From DATGLW01 sp035293965 (GTDB lineage: Bacteria > Actinomycetota > Acidimicrobiia > Acidimicrobiales > RAAP-2), in assembly GCA_035293965.1 (NCBI GenBank), contig DATGLW010000132.1:1-54240 (forward strand): DNA of 54,240 nucleotides. The letters are read 5' to 3'. The notes below the pieces were generated by a model. It was not told the origin of the DNA. It did not search any database and saw only the letters and a list, made by a program, of their open reading frames with translations. Within the stretch, counting starts at the first letter, position 1, and each line of letters opens with the position of its first letter. The position numbers and the translations under genes were made by a program. This document shows, in pieces, positions 16,249 to 23,619 of the stretch.

Positions 16249-17364
16249 ATGAAGGGCTCGCTCAAGATCGGGACCGTCGCCGGCGTGCCGATCCGCGTCC
16301 ACTGGTCCTTCCTCCTGCTCGCCCTGCTCATCGTCGCGGCCGGTGGCGGCACCTCGGCGGCAGTGGTGCTCGGGCTCTGGATCGTGGCCCTGTTCGCGTC
16401 CGTGACGGTCCACGAGCTCGCCCACAGCATCGTGGCCAAGCGCCTCGGCATGACGGTGAAGGACATCGTGCTGCTGCCGATCGGGGGCATGTCGGAGATC
16501 GAGCGCATGTCGCCGGTGCCCTCCGAGGAGCTGCGGGTCGCCATCGTCGGCCCCCTGACGAGCCTCGCTCTCGGGGCCCTGCTCGTCGGCCTGGCACTCG
16601 CCCTCGGGATGGGTGTGTGGCCTCCGACGCTCGTGAGTGGCTCGTGGCTCGCGCGCCTCGGCTGGATGAACGTGGTCCTCGCCGGGTTCAACCTCCTGCC
16701 GGCCATCCCGATGGACGGCGGGCGGGTGCTGCGCGCGCTGCTCGCCAGGCGCCGCGGCCCGGTGCGTGCCACCGCCATCGCCGCCGACGTGTCGTACGGC
16801 ATCGGGGTCGCCATGATCGTCGTCGGGTTGTGGATCGACTGGTGGCTGCTCTTCATCGGGGCCTTCGTGATGGCCGGCGCCTCGGGCGAACGGCGCAACG
16901 CGGCCGTCCGCGCCGCCTTCGAAGGCGTGCGGGTTCGCGATCTCATGGTCCCTGAGCCCGTGCCGGTGCAGGCCGCGGTCACCGCCGGTCAGCTCGCGCC
17001 GTGGCTCGCCGGATTCCCGGGCCGCGTCCTGCCCGTCGTCGAGTGGGAGGACGGCCCCTTCCTGGGCACGATCTCGATGTCCGACCTGGTGGGGTCCCAT
17101 CCCGACGCGCCCGTCGGCCCGCTGTGCGACCGCCGGACGCCGGTGATCGAGGCCCAACTGCCCGTCGTGCCCGACGCCGTCGATGCCTTCGCCTCGTCGC
17201 AGCGCGAGGTGCTGGCCGTCTCAGACGCCGGCCGGGTGGTCGGCGTCCTGTACCTGTCGACCGTCGAGTCGGCGCTCCGGCGCAGCAGGGGGAGCGCGGG
17301 GGCTGGCATCCCGCCCCGAGGGGGCGGCTGGCAGCGCTCCGGCGGCACGCGCCAGGCCGCCTGA
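16249..17364 (+). CDS. M50 site-2-type intramembrane metalloprotease with CBS region
   Basis: 371 residues. The first 220 residues form a polytopic membrane domain with the zinc site HELAH (55-59) and NLLPAIPMDGGR (about 148-159), whose Asp completes the metal site. This is the Rip2/SpoIVFB-like group III of site-2 proteases, which cleave membrane-bound anti-sigma factors or signal-peptide remnants. The C-terminal part (VRDLMVPEPVPVQA ... LCDRRTPVIEAQLP ... REVLAVSDAGRVVGVLYLS) is a CBS pair that may sense nucleotides. The ATG follows GGAAGGGACGTGATCGGCAG at moderate distance. The gene seems monocistronic, with repeats beginning inside its stop region. Confidence 0.93.
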   Translation: MKGSLKIGTVAGVPIRVHWSFLLLALLIVAAGGGTSAAVVLGLWIVALFASVTVHELAHSIVAKRLGMTVKDIVLLPIGGMSEIERMSPVPSEELRVAIVGPLTSLALGALLVGLALALGMGVWPPTLVSGSWLARLGWMNVVLAGFNLLPAIPMDGGRVLRALLARRRGPVRATAIAADVSYGIGVAMIVVGLWIDWWLLFIGAFVMAGASGERRNAAVRAAFEGVRVRDLMVPEPVPVQAAVTAGQLAPWLAGFPGRVLPVVEWEDGPFLGTISMSDLVGSHPDAPVGPLCDRRTPVIEAQLPVVPDAVDAFASSQREVLAVSDAGRVVGVLYLSTVESALRRSRGSAGAGIPPRGGGWQRSGGTRQAA

Positions 17365-17466
17365 CCAGCCTGACCAGGTCCAGACCAGACCTGAGAGGCC
17401 GCCAGAGCAGACCCTGACAGGCCGCCTGACCGGACCCTGACCAGACCCTGACCAGGTCCCTGGCCA
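17353..17466. repeat. Degenerate repeats over the M50 stop codon
   Basis: CAGGCCGCCTGACC occurs at 17353-17366, where it contains the TGA stop of the M50 gene, and again at 17418-17431. Between and after these, variants of CTGACCAGACC recur at 10-12 bp spacing until about 17466. It has no long open frame and no sharp hairpin-T-tract terminator. Confidence 0.75.
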
Positions 17467-17640
17467 GCGGAGCCCGCTGGTGCCGCCAGCGCGACCGTCC
17501 ACAGGTGGGCGGGGCGCGCCGGCCTCGACCGCCGCGCGGCGCACGTGGCGCACGTCCCGACCGTTCCGTTGCGCAGACCGGGAGCGGCGGGGTGGTGCCG
17601 TCGTCGACCGGAGTGGCGACGTGGCACGGAGGATCGGGCG

Positions 17641-18498
17641 ATGGCGGAAGCGGCAGGAGCGGGCATGGCGACCGCACCCCGTGCACCGGTCCTGGCGCCC
17701 CCGCACGCCGGCGCCGCCGAGGTGGAGGTGGCCGTCCTCGGGCCGGTGGAGGTCCGGGGAGCCGCCCGGCCCTTCAGCCGGGCCTACAGCCTGGACCTGG
17801 TGGTCTACCTGGCCATGCACCGGCAGGGGGCCACGACCGAGGCCTGGTCGACCGCGTTGTGGCCGGACCGGGTGATGGCGCGGCCGACCCTGCATTCCAC
17901 CGCGTCTGCAGCGCGGCGCTCGCTCGGACGGGGCAGCGACGGGCGCGACCACCTGCCCCACGGTCACGGCCGGCTTCGCCTGGCCCCGACGGTGGCGAGC
18001 GACTGGCAGCGGTTCGAGGCCGCCGCGGCAGCCGGCGACCCCTCGAGCTGGCGGGCGGCGCTGGCCCTGGTGCGCGGGAGGCCCTTCGACGGACTCCGCA
18101 GCCCTGATTGGACCGTGCTCGAGGGGCTGGCCGCCGGCGTGGAAGAGGCGGTGGTCGCCCTGGCGCTGCGACTTGCCGATCGACGCATGGCGGCGGGGGA
18201 CGCCACCGAGGCGGCATGGGCGGCCCGGCGGGGCCTCCGTGCCAGCCCGTACGACGAGCGTCTCTACCGGGTGCTGCTCCGGGCCGCAGACGCCCAGGGG
18301 AACCCGGCAGGGGTGGAGTCGACCATGTGGGAGCTCGTGCGCCTGGTGTCGGGCGAGGAGGTGGTGCGGGCGAGCGCCCCGAGCGGCACGGCGCGGCGCG
18401 CCCTGGCTGCCGTCCACCCCGACACCGTCGCCCTCTACCGGTCGTTGGCCCGCCACCGCGCCGGGCCGCTCGCAGGGGTGGGCGCCCCGCCGCCGTGA
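17641..18498 (+). CDS. BTAD-domain (SARP-like) transcriptional regulator
   Basis: 285 residues. Residues about 20-110 resemble a winged-helix OmpR/SARP DNA-binding domain: VEVAVLGPVEVRG opens it, and LVVYLAMHRQGATTEAWSTALWPDR matches the alpha-loop/recognition region. Residues about 120-250 form a tetratricopeptide-like BTAD (DWQRFEAAAAAGDPSSW, AVVALALRLADRRMAAGDATEAAWAARRGLRASPYDERLYRVLLRAADAQGN in parts). Unlike large SARPs it has no NTPase domain, so it may be a simple activator. ATG 17641 has a good GGAGG at 17628-17632; upstream starts in frame lack one. No secondary-metabolite genes are nearby, so its target cannot be named. It stands alone on the plus strand. Confidence 0.8.
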   Translation: MAEAAGAGMATAPRAPVLAPPHAGAAEVEVAVLGPVEVRGAARPFSRAYSLDLVVYLAMHRQGATTEAWSTALWPDRVMARPTLHSTASAARRSLGRGSDGRDHLPHGHGRLRLAPTVASDWQRFEAAAAAGDPSSWRAALALVRGRPFDGLRSPDWTVLEGLAAGVEEAVVALALRLADRRMAAGDATEAAWAARRGLRASPYDERLYRVLLRAADAQGNPAGVESTMWELVRLVSGEEVVRASAPSGTARRALAAVHPDTVALYRSLARHRAGPLAGVGAPPP

Positions 18499-18570
18499 CG
18501 CGAGCTGCCGCCTCGGCAGGCGGCGGCGAGGGCCGAGCGTCGTCGGTCTTCGGCTACGGTTTGCGCCGCA

Positions 18571-19347
18571 ATGCCACGACAGTCCACCGGCAAGTGGGTG
18601 CAGCGGGCCGCGTCCACCGGCGGCGGACGGACCTACCGGGGCCAGGTCCCGACCAACTGGTATGCCGCGCTCGTGATCATCGTCGTCCTCGGGCTGGCGT
18701 CGCTCGTCTACGCCCGTTACGAGTACCAGCACCCCGCCTCGGCGTCGGCTGTGGCGCCCACGGTGGGCACCACGTGGTACGCGGGGCTGGACTTCCAGGT
18801 GTGCGGCAGCGCCCTGCCCTCCCTGCCGGCGAGCACCAACGCCTCCCAGGTCGGCCTCAGCACGTCGGGGGACGGCGTGGTCGTCATCTCGCCCAAGAAG
18901 GCCGCCGAGGCGGGCGACAACGCCACGCTGGGCCGCTTCGTGTCGTCGTACCCCGGCCTGTCGATCACGGCCACGTCGCTGCGGTACCCCGGCAAGCCCG
19001 TCTATCGCAATGGCGAGGCCTGCCCGGCCGGCACGCCCGACGCCGGCAGGCGCGCCGTCGTCCAGGTCCACTTCTGGCCCAACCTGACCGCCAAGACGTC
19101 ACAGGTCGTGAGCGACCCGCCTTCGCTCAAGTGGAAGCCGAACTCCTTTGTGACCGTGGTGTTCGGCCCGAAGGGCGAGGCGGCGACCAAGTCGAGCACC
19201 GTGGAGCTGGCCGTGCTGCGGGCGGCCACTGCCTCCTCGACGTCCCCCTCGACGCCAGGGTCGAGCTCCACCGCCCCGACCACGACCCCGACCACGTCCG
19301 CGCCCACGACCGCGCCGACCACCACGGCACCCGGCTCCAAGAAGTGA
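18571..19347 (+). CDS. Membrane-anchored extracytoplasmic protein, unknown function
   Basis: 258 residues. A short basic cytoplasmic N-terminus is followed by one membrane helix at about 30-48 (WYAALVIIVVLGLASLVYA). The extracellular domain of about 150 residues has two Cys that could pair (VCGSALPSLP and GEACPAGTPD) and the segment VVQVHFWPNLTAK. The tail (residues about 220-258) is rich in Thr/Pro/Ser, as in surface proteins with disordered stalks. I do not recognise the family. Position 27 bp before the nucleotidyltransferase start suggests a shared transcript. A TACGGT hexamer 8 bp upstream of ATG could be a -10 box. Confidence 0.72.
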   Translation: MPRQSTGKWVQRAASTGGGRTYRGQVPTNWYAALVIIVVLGLASLVYARYEYQHPASASAVAPTVGTTWYAGLDFQVCGSALPSLPASTNASQVGLSTSGDGVVVISPKKAAEAGDNATLGRFVSSYPGLSITATSLRYPGKPVYRNGEACPAGTPDAGRRAVVQVHFWPNLTAKTSQVVSDPPSLKWKPNSFVTVVFGPKGEAATKSSTVELAVLRAATASSTSPSTPGSSSTAPTTTPTTSAPTTAPTTTAPGSKK

Positions 19348-19373
19348 CCGTGCGCCCGAGCCCTTCCTGAGCG

Positions 19374-20453
19374 GTGCAGGCCGTCGTGTTGGTCGGTGGG
19401 GAGGGGACCCGCCTCCGTCCGCTCACCCTGACCGTCCCCAAGCAGATGCTGCCCGTGGTCGGCGTGCCGATGATCGAGCGGGTGCTCGGTGCCCTGGCGG
19501 TGCACGGGATCGACGAGGCGGTCCTGTCGCTCGGGTACCTCCCCGACGCCTTCGTGCGCGCCTATCCCGACGGCGAGGTGGCGGGCGTGCACCTGGTGTA
19601 CGCGGTGGAGCCCGAGCCCCTCGACACGGCCGGCGCGGTCCGGTTCGCCGCCCGCGCGGGGGGTGTCGACGACACGTTCGTGGTGGTGAACGGCGACGTC
19701 GTGACCGACCTCGACGTGAGCGCGCTCGTCGCGTTCCACCGCAAGCACGGCGCCGAGGGGACCATCGCCTTGCACCCCGTGCCGGACCCGTCTGCCTTCG
19801 GGGTGGTGCCCACCGACGAGCACGGGAGGGTGACCGCGTTCGTGGAGAAACCCCGGCGCGAGGAAGCGCCCACCGACCTCGTCAACGCCGGCACCTACGT
19901 CCTCGAGCCGTCGGTGCTCGCACGGATCCCGACCGGCCGGGCGGTGTCCATCGAGCGTGAGACGTTCCCGGCCATGGTGGCGGACGGCTCGCTGTTCGCG
20001 ATGGACGACGGCGGCGCCTACTGGCTCGACCTGGGGACTCCCGCCGCCTACGTGCAGGCATGCCGCGACCTGCTGGAGGGTCGCCGAGGGGAGCCGCCTT
20101 CGCCGGGGGCAAGGCGCGGGCCGGGTGGCGCGTGGACGGTGGGCTCGCCGCTGGTCGACGGAGCCGTCGACCAGAGCTGCTGGGTCGGCGACGGGGCTCG
20201 GGTGGCGGCAGGGGCCGCCGTGCGCCGTGGCGTCCTGGGGCCCGGTTCGGTGGTCGAGGCTGGTGCCGCCGTGATCGAGTCCGTGGTCCTCGACGGCGCC
20301 CGCGTGGAGGCGGGCGCCGAGGTCGACGGCTCCATCATCGGGCCGCGCGCCACCGTCGGCGCGGGTGCGGTCGTGCGGGGGCTGTCCGTCGTCGGCGCGG
20401 AGGCCGTGGTCGCGCCCGGCACGGTGCTCGACGGTCGACGGGTTCCGGCATGA
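19374..20453 (+). CDS. Sugar-1-phosphate nucleotidyltransferase, ManC/GlmU-like
   Basis: 359 residues. The N-terminal Rossmann-like domain starts VQAVVLVGGEGTRLRPLTLTV followed by PKQMLPVVG, the nucleotide-binding signature of sugar nucleotidyltransferases. VVVNGDVVTDLD binds metal/nucleotide, AFVEKP contacts the sugar, and YWLDLGTPAAYVQA closes the active site. From about residue 265 a left-handed beta-helix is indicated by hexapeptide-like repeats (VGDGARVAAGAAVRRGVLGPGS). The most likely reaction is GTP plus mannose-1-phosphate to GDP-mannose, as for actinobacterial relatives near F420 genes, but glucose-1-phosphate thymidylyl- or uridylyltransferase activity cannot be excluded. It would draw on ManB product made at the right end of the window. 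The GTG start directly precedes the binding motif. Confidence 0.88.
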   Translation: MQAVVLVGGEGTRLRPLTLTVPKQMLPVVGVPMIERVLGALAVHGIDEAVLSLGYLPDAFVRAYPDGEVAGVHLVYAVEPEPLDTAGAVRFAARAGGVDDTFVVVNGDVVTDLDVSALVAFHRKHGAEGTIALHPVPDPSAFGVVPTDEHGRVTAFVEKPRREEAPTDLVNAGTYVLEPSVLARIPTGRAVSIERETFPAMVADGSLFAMDDGGAYWLDLGTPAAYVQACRDLLEGRRGEPPSPGARRGPGGAWTVGSPLVDGAVDQSCWVGDGARVAAGAAVRRGVLGPGSVVEAGAAVIESVVLDGARVEAGAEVDGSIIGPRATVGAGAVVRGLSVVGAEAVVAPGTVLDGRRVPA

Positions 20454-20547
20454 GCCCGCTCGGCGTGCGACCGGCGGGGCGGAGCCCGGTGGGAAGGCCC
20501 GCGCCGCGCCGCGCGCTGCGGGCCCGGGGTGCGGAGGAGGGTGGCCG

Positions 20548-21516
20548 GTGCGGACGCTGGTGACCGGCGGCGCGGGCTTCATCGGCTCCACGCTCGTCGA
20601 CCGCCTGCTCGCCGAGGGGCACGAGGTCGACGTGGTGGACAACCTGTCGACGGGGTCGCTGTCGAACCTGGCCGCGGCGCGGGGCGGCTTCAAGGGCCGG
20701 CTCACCATCCATCAGCTCGACGTCCGGGCGCCCGAGCTGGTCGACGTGGTGGCGCGGCGGCGCCCCGATGTCGTCTTCCACCTCGCCGCCCAGGCCGACG
20801 TGCGGGTGTCGGTGAACCAGCCGGTGTTCGATGCGGAGGTCAACATCCTCGGGTCGCTCAACGTCCTCGAGGGGGCGCGGGCCGCCGGTTCCGAGCGGGT
20901 GGTGTTCGCCGCCAGCGGCGGCACCCTCTACGGCGAGCCCGGTGAGGCGGACCTGCCGGTGAAGGAGTCGCACCCCCATCGGCCCCTCTCTCCCTACGGG
21001 GTGTCGAAGAAAGTCGTGCTGGACTACCTCGTCGCCTACCGCGAGCTCCACGCGCTCGAGTTCGTGGCCCTGGCCCTCGGCAACGTGTACGGGCCCCGCC
21101 AGGACCCCCACGGCGAGGCGGGGGTGGTGGCCATCTTCGCCGAGCGCCTCGTCCGGGGATCGCCGGTCGTCATCTACGGCGACGGTGCGCAGACCCGCGA
21201 CTTCGTGTTCGTCGACGACGTGGTCGACGCCTTCGTGCGGGCTGCCGCCCGCGGCGGGGGGCTCGTGTGCAACATCGGAACGGGGCGGGAGACGTCGGTC
21301 AACGAGCTCTACGCCGTGATGGCGGCGCAGGCCGGGGTCGACCGGGCTCCCACCTACGCCCCCGCGCGGCCCGGCGAGCTGCTTCGCTCGAGCCTCGACG
21401 TGGGGCGGGCCGAGATCCACCTCGGCTGGCGGCCGTGGACGGACCTGGCCGACGGCACCCGGGCGGTGCTCGATCACGTCCGGTCACGCCAGAGGGCGCC
21501 GGGGACCATGCCCTGA
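20548..21516 (+). CDS. NAD-dependent nucleotide-sugar epimerase, GalE-like
   Basis: 322 residues, extended short-chain dehydrogenase/reductase. VRTLVTGGAGFIGSTLVDRL contains the NAD-binding GGxGFIG, DNLSTGS selects NAD, and FHLAAQADVRVS is the family motif. The catalytic set is AASGGTLYG and SPYGVSKK (Tyr 150, Lys 154). It most resembles UDP-glucose 4-epimerases and related UDP-sugar epimerases of surface glycan pathways; the exact sugar is not resolved. GTG 20548 is fixed by the GGAGGAGG ribosome site at 20533-20540 and by the immediate dinucleotide-binding motif. It lies 94 bp after the nucleotidyltransferase, probably on the same transcript. Confidence 0.9.
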   Translation: MRTLVTGGAGFIGSTLVDRLLAEGHEVDVVDNLSTGSLSNLAAARGGFKGRLTIHQLDVRAPELVDVVARRRPDVVFHLAAQADVRVSVNQPVFDAEVNILGSLNVLEGARAAGSERVVFAASGGTLYGEPGEADLPVKESHPHRPLSPYGVSKKVVLDYLVAYRELHALEFVALALGNVYGPRQDPHGEAGVVAIFAERLVRGSPVVIYGDGAQTRDFVFVDDVVDAFVRAAARGGGLVCNIGTGRETSVNELYAVMAAQAGVDRAPTYAPARPGELLRSSLDVGRAEIHLGWRPWTDLADGTRAVLDHVRSRQRAPGTMP

Positions 21517-21530
21517 CGCCCGCCCCGCCG

Positions 21531-21600
21531 CCCCTGTTCTCCCGCCCCTGTTCTCCCGCCCCTGTTCTCCAGCCCCTGTTCTCCCGCCCCTGTTCTCCAG
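21531..21600. repeat. 14-bp tandem repeat, five copies, between convergent genes
   Basis: Five consecutive 14-mers of CCCCTGTTCTCCCG, with third and fifth copies ending AG instead of CG, fill the gap between the epimerase stop (21516) and the cofE stop (21624). There is no spacer between copies. As RNA the plus strand is C/U-rich and the minus strand G/A-rich, so it is not a hairpin terminator. Confidence 0.93.
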
Positions 21601-21623
21601 CCGCGTCGACCTGCCCGCCCGCG

Positions 21624-22382
21624 TCAGCGGAACAGGTCCTCGGCGGGGGGGCGCACGATCTCGGCGGCCACCGACCCTGGGCGGAGCCACCTGGGGTCCA
21701 CGCCCCGCACGACGGCGACCGGCACGTTGCGGTCCTTGCCCATCACGAGCTCGGCGGCACCGGCGATCTCGTCGGCCACGCAGACCTCGGTCGCCACGAG
21801 CTCGCGGCCGAGGGCGTCGGTCGTGCCCCGGAGGTCGACGACCCCGGCCACCCCGGCCACCCCGATCGCCACGTCGGTCACCCCCCGCCGCCAGGCCCGG
21901 CCGAAGGTGTCGGACACGATCACCCCGACCTCGACGCCGAGCCGGCGCCGCAGGCCGGCCTGCACTCGCCGCGCCGAGCGGTCGGGGTCCACGGGCAGCA
22001 GCGCCGCGGTGCCGCTCGCCACGTTGGAGAGGTCCACGCCTGCGTTGGCGCACACGAACCCGTGCGACGTCTCGGTGACGAGCAGCTCGCCCCGGCGCCG
22101 CAGGACCCTGACGGCCTCGCGCTCGACCAGCTGTGCCTTGGCCTCCGGCCGGTCGTCGTCGACCGCGACGAGGCGCCCTTCGGCCTTGGAGACGACCTTC
22201 TGGGTCACGACGAGCACGTCGGCGTCGCGCAGCGCCGGCCCCTCGGGGCTCGCCGGCCACAGCGCGCCGCACACCAGCGCGACCAGGTCATCGCCGGGTG
22301 CGACCTCGCCGATGCCCGCCACGGGCAGCACCACCAGACCGCCCGCGGGAGGGTCCCCGCCGCGACGCTCAGGCAGCGGCAT
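21624..22382 (-). CDS. cofE: Coenzyme F420:L-glutamate ligase, single-domain
   Basis: 252 residues. It adds gamma-linked L-glutamate to F420-0 using GTP in the last phase of F420 synthesis. Family landmarks are VLPVAGIGEVAPGDDL, VLVVTQKVVSKAEGRLV, HGFVCANAGVDLSNV, VSDTFGRAWRRGVTDVAIGVAG and LRGTTDALGRELVATEVCVADEIAGAAELVMGK. The length matches archaeal CofE and the N-terminal half of actinobacterial FbiB; the C-terminal nitroreductase-like FbiB domain, which reduces dehydro-F420-0, is absent here. ATG 22380-22382 overlaps the cofD stop by 14 bp, so the two are coupled. The stop faces the epimerase gene across the 14-bp repeats. Confidence 0.93.
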   Translation of the reverse strand: MPLPERRGGDPPAGGLVVLPVAGIGEVAPGDDLVALVCGALWPASPEGPALRDADVLVVTQKVVSKAEGRLVAVDDDRPEAKAQLVEREAVRVLRRRGELLVTETSHGFVCANAGVDLSNVASGTAALLPVDPDRSARRVQAGLRRRLGVEVGVIVSDTFGRAWRRGVTDVAIGVAGVAGVVDLRGTTDALGRELVATEVCVADEIAGAAELVMGKDRNVPVAVVRGVDPRWLRPGSVAAEIVRPPAEDLFR

Positions 22383-23367
22383 CGAGGACCACCTTGGCGA
22401 GGGCGGCCGCTCGCGCCGGTGTCGACATGATCGTCGGGGCGACCACGCAGCGGACCCCGGCCGCCTCGACGGCCGGGGCGAGCTCGGCGTCGGCCTCGTC
22501 GACGACGAGCGTGCCTGCCCAGTCCGCGTACAGCCGCGCCACGCCCACCACCGAGCGCTCGTGGCCCAATTCCTCGAGCAGGCGGTCGGCGGGGCCCTTG
22601 AGGGCGGCGCCGGCCACGATGGGGGACACCGCCACCACGTCGCGCCGCCTCGCCGAGAGCGCCTGGCGCACACCCGGCACGGCCAGGATCGGCCCGAGGG
22701 AGACGATCGGGTTCGACGGGCACCCGACGACGAGCTCGGCGGCCGCGATCGCATCGAGGACACCGGGGGCCGGGCGGGCGGCCGCCGCCCCCTCGAAGCG
22801 CACCGACTCCACGGGCACGCCGTGGCGCAGCCGGACGAAGTAGTCCTGGAACGCCACCTCCCGGCTTGCCTGCCGAGCCCCGCCCGGCTCGGCCGCCGGG
22901 GCCGCCGCCACGTCGCCCTGGCCGTTGCCGTCAGGTTCGGCGGCCAGGGTGAGCCGGGTGCGGACGGGATCGTCGGACATCGGCAGGATCCGGACGCCGA
23001 CCCGGCGGCGCATGGCGAGCTCGCTCGTCACCTCGGTCAGCGTGGCGCCCTCTGCCAGGCGCTGGGTGCGGTAGAGGTGCGTGGCGAGGTCGCGATCGCC
23101 CAGGCGGAACCAGTCCTCCCCGCCGAGCTGGCCGAGCTCTTCCATGACCGTCCAGCTCTCGGCGGCCAGACCCCATCCCGTGTCGGGGTTCGCGACGCCC
23201 GCCAGCGTGTAGGTGATTGTGTCGACGTCGGGGCTCACGTGCAGGCCGTGGAGCACGAGGTCGTCGCCGGTGTTCACGATCGCCGTGATCGACGCCGGGT
23301 CGACCACCTGCACCAGGCCCGACAGCAGCCGCGCTGCCCCCACTCCTCCTGCAAGGGCCACGAGCAC
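22369..23367 (-). CDS. cofD: 2-phospho-L-lactate (or phosphoenolpyruvyl) transferase of F420 synthesis
   Basis: 332 residues, full length for CofD/FbiA. It transfers a phospholactyl or phosphoenolpyruvyl moiety from its GDP-linked donor to the deazaflavin Fo, giving (dehydro-)F420-0. The N-terminus VLVALAGGVGAARLLSGL is the nucleotide-binding glycine motif. VNTGDDLVLHGLHVSPDVDTITYTLAG and GWGLAAESW carry the metal/Fo-binding residues, and GCPSNPIVSLGPILAVPGV with VSPIVAGAALKGPADRLL are the classical C-terminal motifs. An insert rich in Ala/Gly/Gln near residues 145-170 is unusual. GTG at 23365-23367 starts directly at the motif. It is the first gene of a cofD-cofE operon divergent from the binding-protein gene. 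Confidence 0.95.
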   Translation of the reverse strand: MLVALAGGVGAARLLSGLVQVVDPASITAIVNTGDDLVLHGLHVSPDVDTITYTLAGVANPDTGWGLAAESWTVMEELGQLGGEDWFRLGDRDLATHLYRTQRLAEGATLTEVTSELAMRRRVGVRILPMSDDPVRTRLTLAAEPDGNGQGDVAAAPAAEPGGARQASREVAFQDYFVRLRHGVPVESVRFEGAAAARPAPGVLDAIAAAELVVGCPSNPIVSLGPILAVPGVRQALSARRRDVVAVSPIVAGAALKGPADRLLEELGHERSVVGVARLYADWAGTLVVDEADAELAPAVEAAGVRCVVAPTIMSTPARAAALAKVVLDAAA

Positions 23368-23425
23368 CGGCCCAGCCTAGGGCTTCCCGATCGCAAGAGG
23401 AGCTTGCAGGGCCCTTCGGGCTACT

Positions 23426-23454
23426 TTGACAGCAGCGACGCCCATTCGTAATCT
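23426..23454 (+). promoter_or_regulatory. Sigma-70-type promoter for the binding-protein gene
   Basis: TTGACA at 23426-23431 and TAATCT at 23449-23454 are separated by exactly 17 bp, a consensus-like housekeeping promoter and the best such match I saw in the window. It points toward the substrate-binding protein gene about 165 bp downstream, leaving a long leader that contains the 19-bp repeats. Confidence 0.7.
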
Positions 23455-23501
23455 TCGGCGCCTGTCTGTCTTCCCCACGCAACACTGTGGTGGGTGGGGT
23501 C

Positions 23502-23577
23502 GCGGGCGGACGGAGCAGCTGCGGGCGGACGGAGCAGTCGCGGGCGGACGGAGCAGTCGCGGGCGGACGGAGCAGCT
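23502..23577. repeat. 19-bp tandem repeat, four copies, in a 5' leader
   Basis: Four consecutive units of GCGGGCGGACGGAGCAGYY (copies 1 and 4 end CT, copies 2 and 3 end TC) lie between the promoter at 23426 and the binding-protein start. The unit length of 19 is not a multiple of 3, so a coding role is unlikely even though one frame is open through it. Confidence 0.93.
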
Positions 23578-23619
23578 GAGCCGATGAAGTGCAGGAGCCG
23601 GAACAAGGTGAGGAGCCGA

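Noticed and set aside
21531..21600. CRISPR-like array
   Set aside because: Copies are directly adjacent, there is no spacer between them and no cas gene in the window. The same holds for the other tandem repeats.
23494..23619. Coding extension of the binding protein through the 19-bp repeats
   Set aside because: It would put about 42 residues of low-complexity sequence before a proper signal peptide, and a ribosome site lies right before the start at 23620/23626.
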